Assembly (NCBI GenBank): GCA_000701625.1 | Contig: JNJK01000001.1 | Span: 203,277 to 267,276 of the forward strand | Direction: 5' to 3' | Length of the DNA stretch: 64,000 bases | Source of the DNA: Lachnospiraceae bacterium MC2017 | GTDB taxonomy: Bacteria; Bacillota; Clostridia; Lachnospirales; Lachnospiraceae | Shown: piece after piece, positions 62,985-64,000 of the stretch | Layout of the letters: every line of letters begins with the position of its first letter | How positions within the stretch are numbered: position 1 is the stretch's first letter | Program-made: the position numbers and the translations under genes | Notes under the pieces: model-generated | What the model was told of the DNA's origin: nothing | Database searches by the model: none | The model's input: the letters and a program-made list of their open reading frames with translations, nothing else

Positions 62985-63819
62985 TATCTACACCTTCTTT
63001 CTTAATAGCACTCAGCGTCTGATTATACTTCTGCGCCTTAAAATACGAATCGTTTTCAAAATAATATGAATACAGCACATCGATCATGACAAGTATCGAA
63101 AACTGCGGCGAGATTACGGTTCCTGTGTCCAGATTTTTAGAAAACGCCACCTGTATCACCTCATCCGCGTACGTGACCGCACCGCTAGACGTATCTGCCG
63201 TTATAAGTACTGTCCGTGCGCCCTTTTCCTTTGCGATCTTAAGTCCCTCAGAAATGATATCCGTCGTTCCACTCAGCGATATTCCTATTATCAGATGATC
63301 CTCACTCGCAAGTGCTGCACTTATAGGAATCATCTGAAAATCCGTGAATGCTGCCACATCCAGACCTATCCGCATAAAGCGATATTGAAACTCGCCTGCA
63401 GCAAAACCGGAACTCCCAACGCCGTAAATAAATACCTTTCTAACGTCATTCATGATACCGGCTATCCGACGGATTTTTTCCTCATCAAGCATTTGAAAAG
63501 ACTCATGCATCAATGTCCCATAAGTCTGTTTCACTTTTCTCGTGATCGCACTTATATCACGCTCCGCTTCAGCATTATCCTCATTTTCCAGATCTTTTTC
63601 ATAAGAAAAGATAAACTCTCTGTAACCCTTATATCCGCATTTTTTTGCAAATCGAGACAATGTAGCTTCGGATACATAAAGCTTAATAGAGATATTCTTA
63701 GATGAAAAATCTTTCACTTTCTTATTTTTCATAAAATAATCCGCAATGCTTCTCTCCACTGCGGTCATCTCATCATACTTACTCTCTATCCTTTGCTTTG
63801 TCTCATTAATATAATCCAT
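62965..63819 (-). CDS. RpiR/MurR-family transcriptional regulator
   Basis: 284 residues from ATG 63819; the reading to 63936 is rejected because it enters the repeat region and lacks a site. HTH (about 1-77: YDEMTAVERSIADYFMKNKK, then ISIKLYVSEATLSRFAKKCG), then an SIS domain (about 105-235: VFIYGVGSSGFAAGEFQYRF, IGISLSGTTDIISEGLKIAK). Such proteins sense phosphosugars. First gene of the locus and its likely controller. Confidence 0.9.
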   Translation of the reverse strand: MDYINETKQRIESKYDEMTAVERSIADYFMKNKKVKDFSSKNISIKLYVSEATLSRFAKKCGYKGYREFIFSYEKDLENEDNAEAERDISAITRKVKQTYGTLMHESFQMLDEEKIRRIAGIMNDVRKVFIYGVGSSGFAAGEFQYRFMRIGLDVAAFTDFQMIPISAALASEDHLIIGISLSGTTDIISEGLKIAKEKGARTVLITADTSSGAVTYADEVIQVAFSKNLDTGTVISPQFSILVMIDVLYSYYFENDSYFKAQKYNQTLSAIKKEGVDNGEKML

Positions 63820-63917
63820 AACAATAAAAATCCCTTCAGCTGCAATACGATCCCTTAATAATAAATGAAGCCCCTGCCTAAATAAGACATGGACTCGCTT
63901 CATTGCTCTGTTCCTTA

Positions 63918-63973
63918 ATTTTGACCCTCTCATCATAACATGAGTCGTTCGGCAAATGGAGGGTTGTGATGAG
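63918..63973. repeat. Degenerate member of the repeat family and inverted repeat
   Basis: TTTTGACCCTCTCATCAT at 63919-63936 matches the right end of the dispersed repeat. CTCATCATAAC 63929-63939 also pairs with GTTGTGATGAG 63963-63973 with one mismatch. A stretch GACATGGACTCGCTTCATTGCTCT at 63887-63910 loosely resembles L1 hairpin 1. Confidence 0.4.
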
Positions 63974-64000
63974 ACACTTCGACCATCAGCCGTCCGACTC
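63969..64000 (+). CDS. Possible start of a plus-strand gene (cut by right edge)
   Basis: ATG at 63969 reads MRHFDHQPSD to the edge and has GGAGGG 5 nt upstream. Only ten codons are visible, and the site lies in the repeat-like dyad, so this is uncertain. Confidence 0.25.
   Translation, partial: MRHFDHQPSD

Noticed and set aside
63820-63936. 39-residue extension of the RpiR regulator
   Set aside because: It reads into repeat-like DNA and lacks a ribosome site; the family starts with MDYINETKQRIE-type sequence.

Overview
The window looks like chromosome of a Firmicute of the class Clostridia, most likely a Lachnospiraceae member. This rests on several things seen together: a SUF operon in the order sufC-B-D-S-U with a SufU scaffold, a four-Cys DUF6472-type protein, DUF4127, a CoA salvage block around an ECF-type PanT, strong AGGAGG-like ribosome binding sites, and moderate to low GC. 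The genus cannot be fixed from the sequence alone. No rRNA, tRNA, CRISPR array, prophage or IS transposase was found.

Layout. 1-3.8 kb: an OPT oligopeptide transporter followed by the start of a PqqD-family gene (cut by the left edge), and a CLC anion transporter. 4.1-9.1 kb: suf operon for Fe-S assembly. 9.3-12.7 kb: DUF6472 protein, pyruvate kinase, a bacterial PH-domain protein and a cytidylate-kinase-like protein. 12.7-17.6 kb: branched-chain amino acid ABC importer livK-H-M-G-F with an attenuating hairpin after livK. 18-22 kb: YkgJ-type Cys-cluster protein, iron alcohol dehydrogenase, M18 aminopeptidase, membrane hydrolase. 22-30 kb: alpha/beta hydrolase, a soluble chemoreceptor paired with a FIST sensor, an unknown basic-tailed protein, an acyltransferase, an FMN hydroxyacid oxidase and cardiolipin synthase. 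30-33.6 kb: gap, pgk, tpi. 33.9-41.4 kb: acyltransferase, PHP phosphatase, GT-C membrane protein, DAHP synthase, XerD and an aminotransferase. 41.7-44.6 kb: panT, coaBC, coaX (CoA synthesis). 44.6-47.5 kb: DEAD-box helicase and PflX-like radical SAM protein. 47.5-52.4 kb: surface-glycan genes (DegT aminotransferase, GT4, GT14, GT-C). 52.5-63.8 kb: one large amino-sugar utilisation locus: RpiR regulator, ROK kinase, GH20 hexosaminidase, sugar ABC importer, tandem GNAT, DUF4127, NanE and a CE2/SGNH esterase. None of the enzymes in this locus has a visible signal peptide, so the glycan is probably imported intact, then deacetylated, cleaved and phosphorylated inside the cell.

The most unusual signal is a dispersed intergenic repeat. 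Two full copies (3904-4060 and 18578-18737) fold as a closing stem plus three hairpins. Four of the stems differ between copies by compensating base changes. A third, truncated copy (about 52449-52492) shows a third compensated version of one stem. Shorter palindromic relatives with the same CATCAT/ATGATG ends occur near 4.09, 16.32, 49.97, 52.43, 55.80 and 63.93 kb. I do not recognise this element; it behaves like a structured mobile repeat or a family of structured RNAs.
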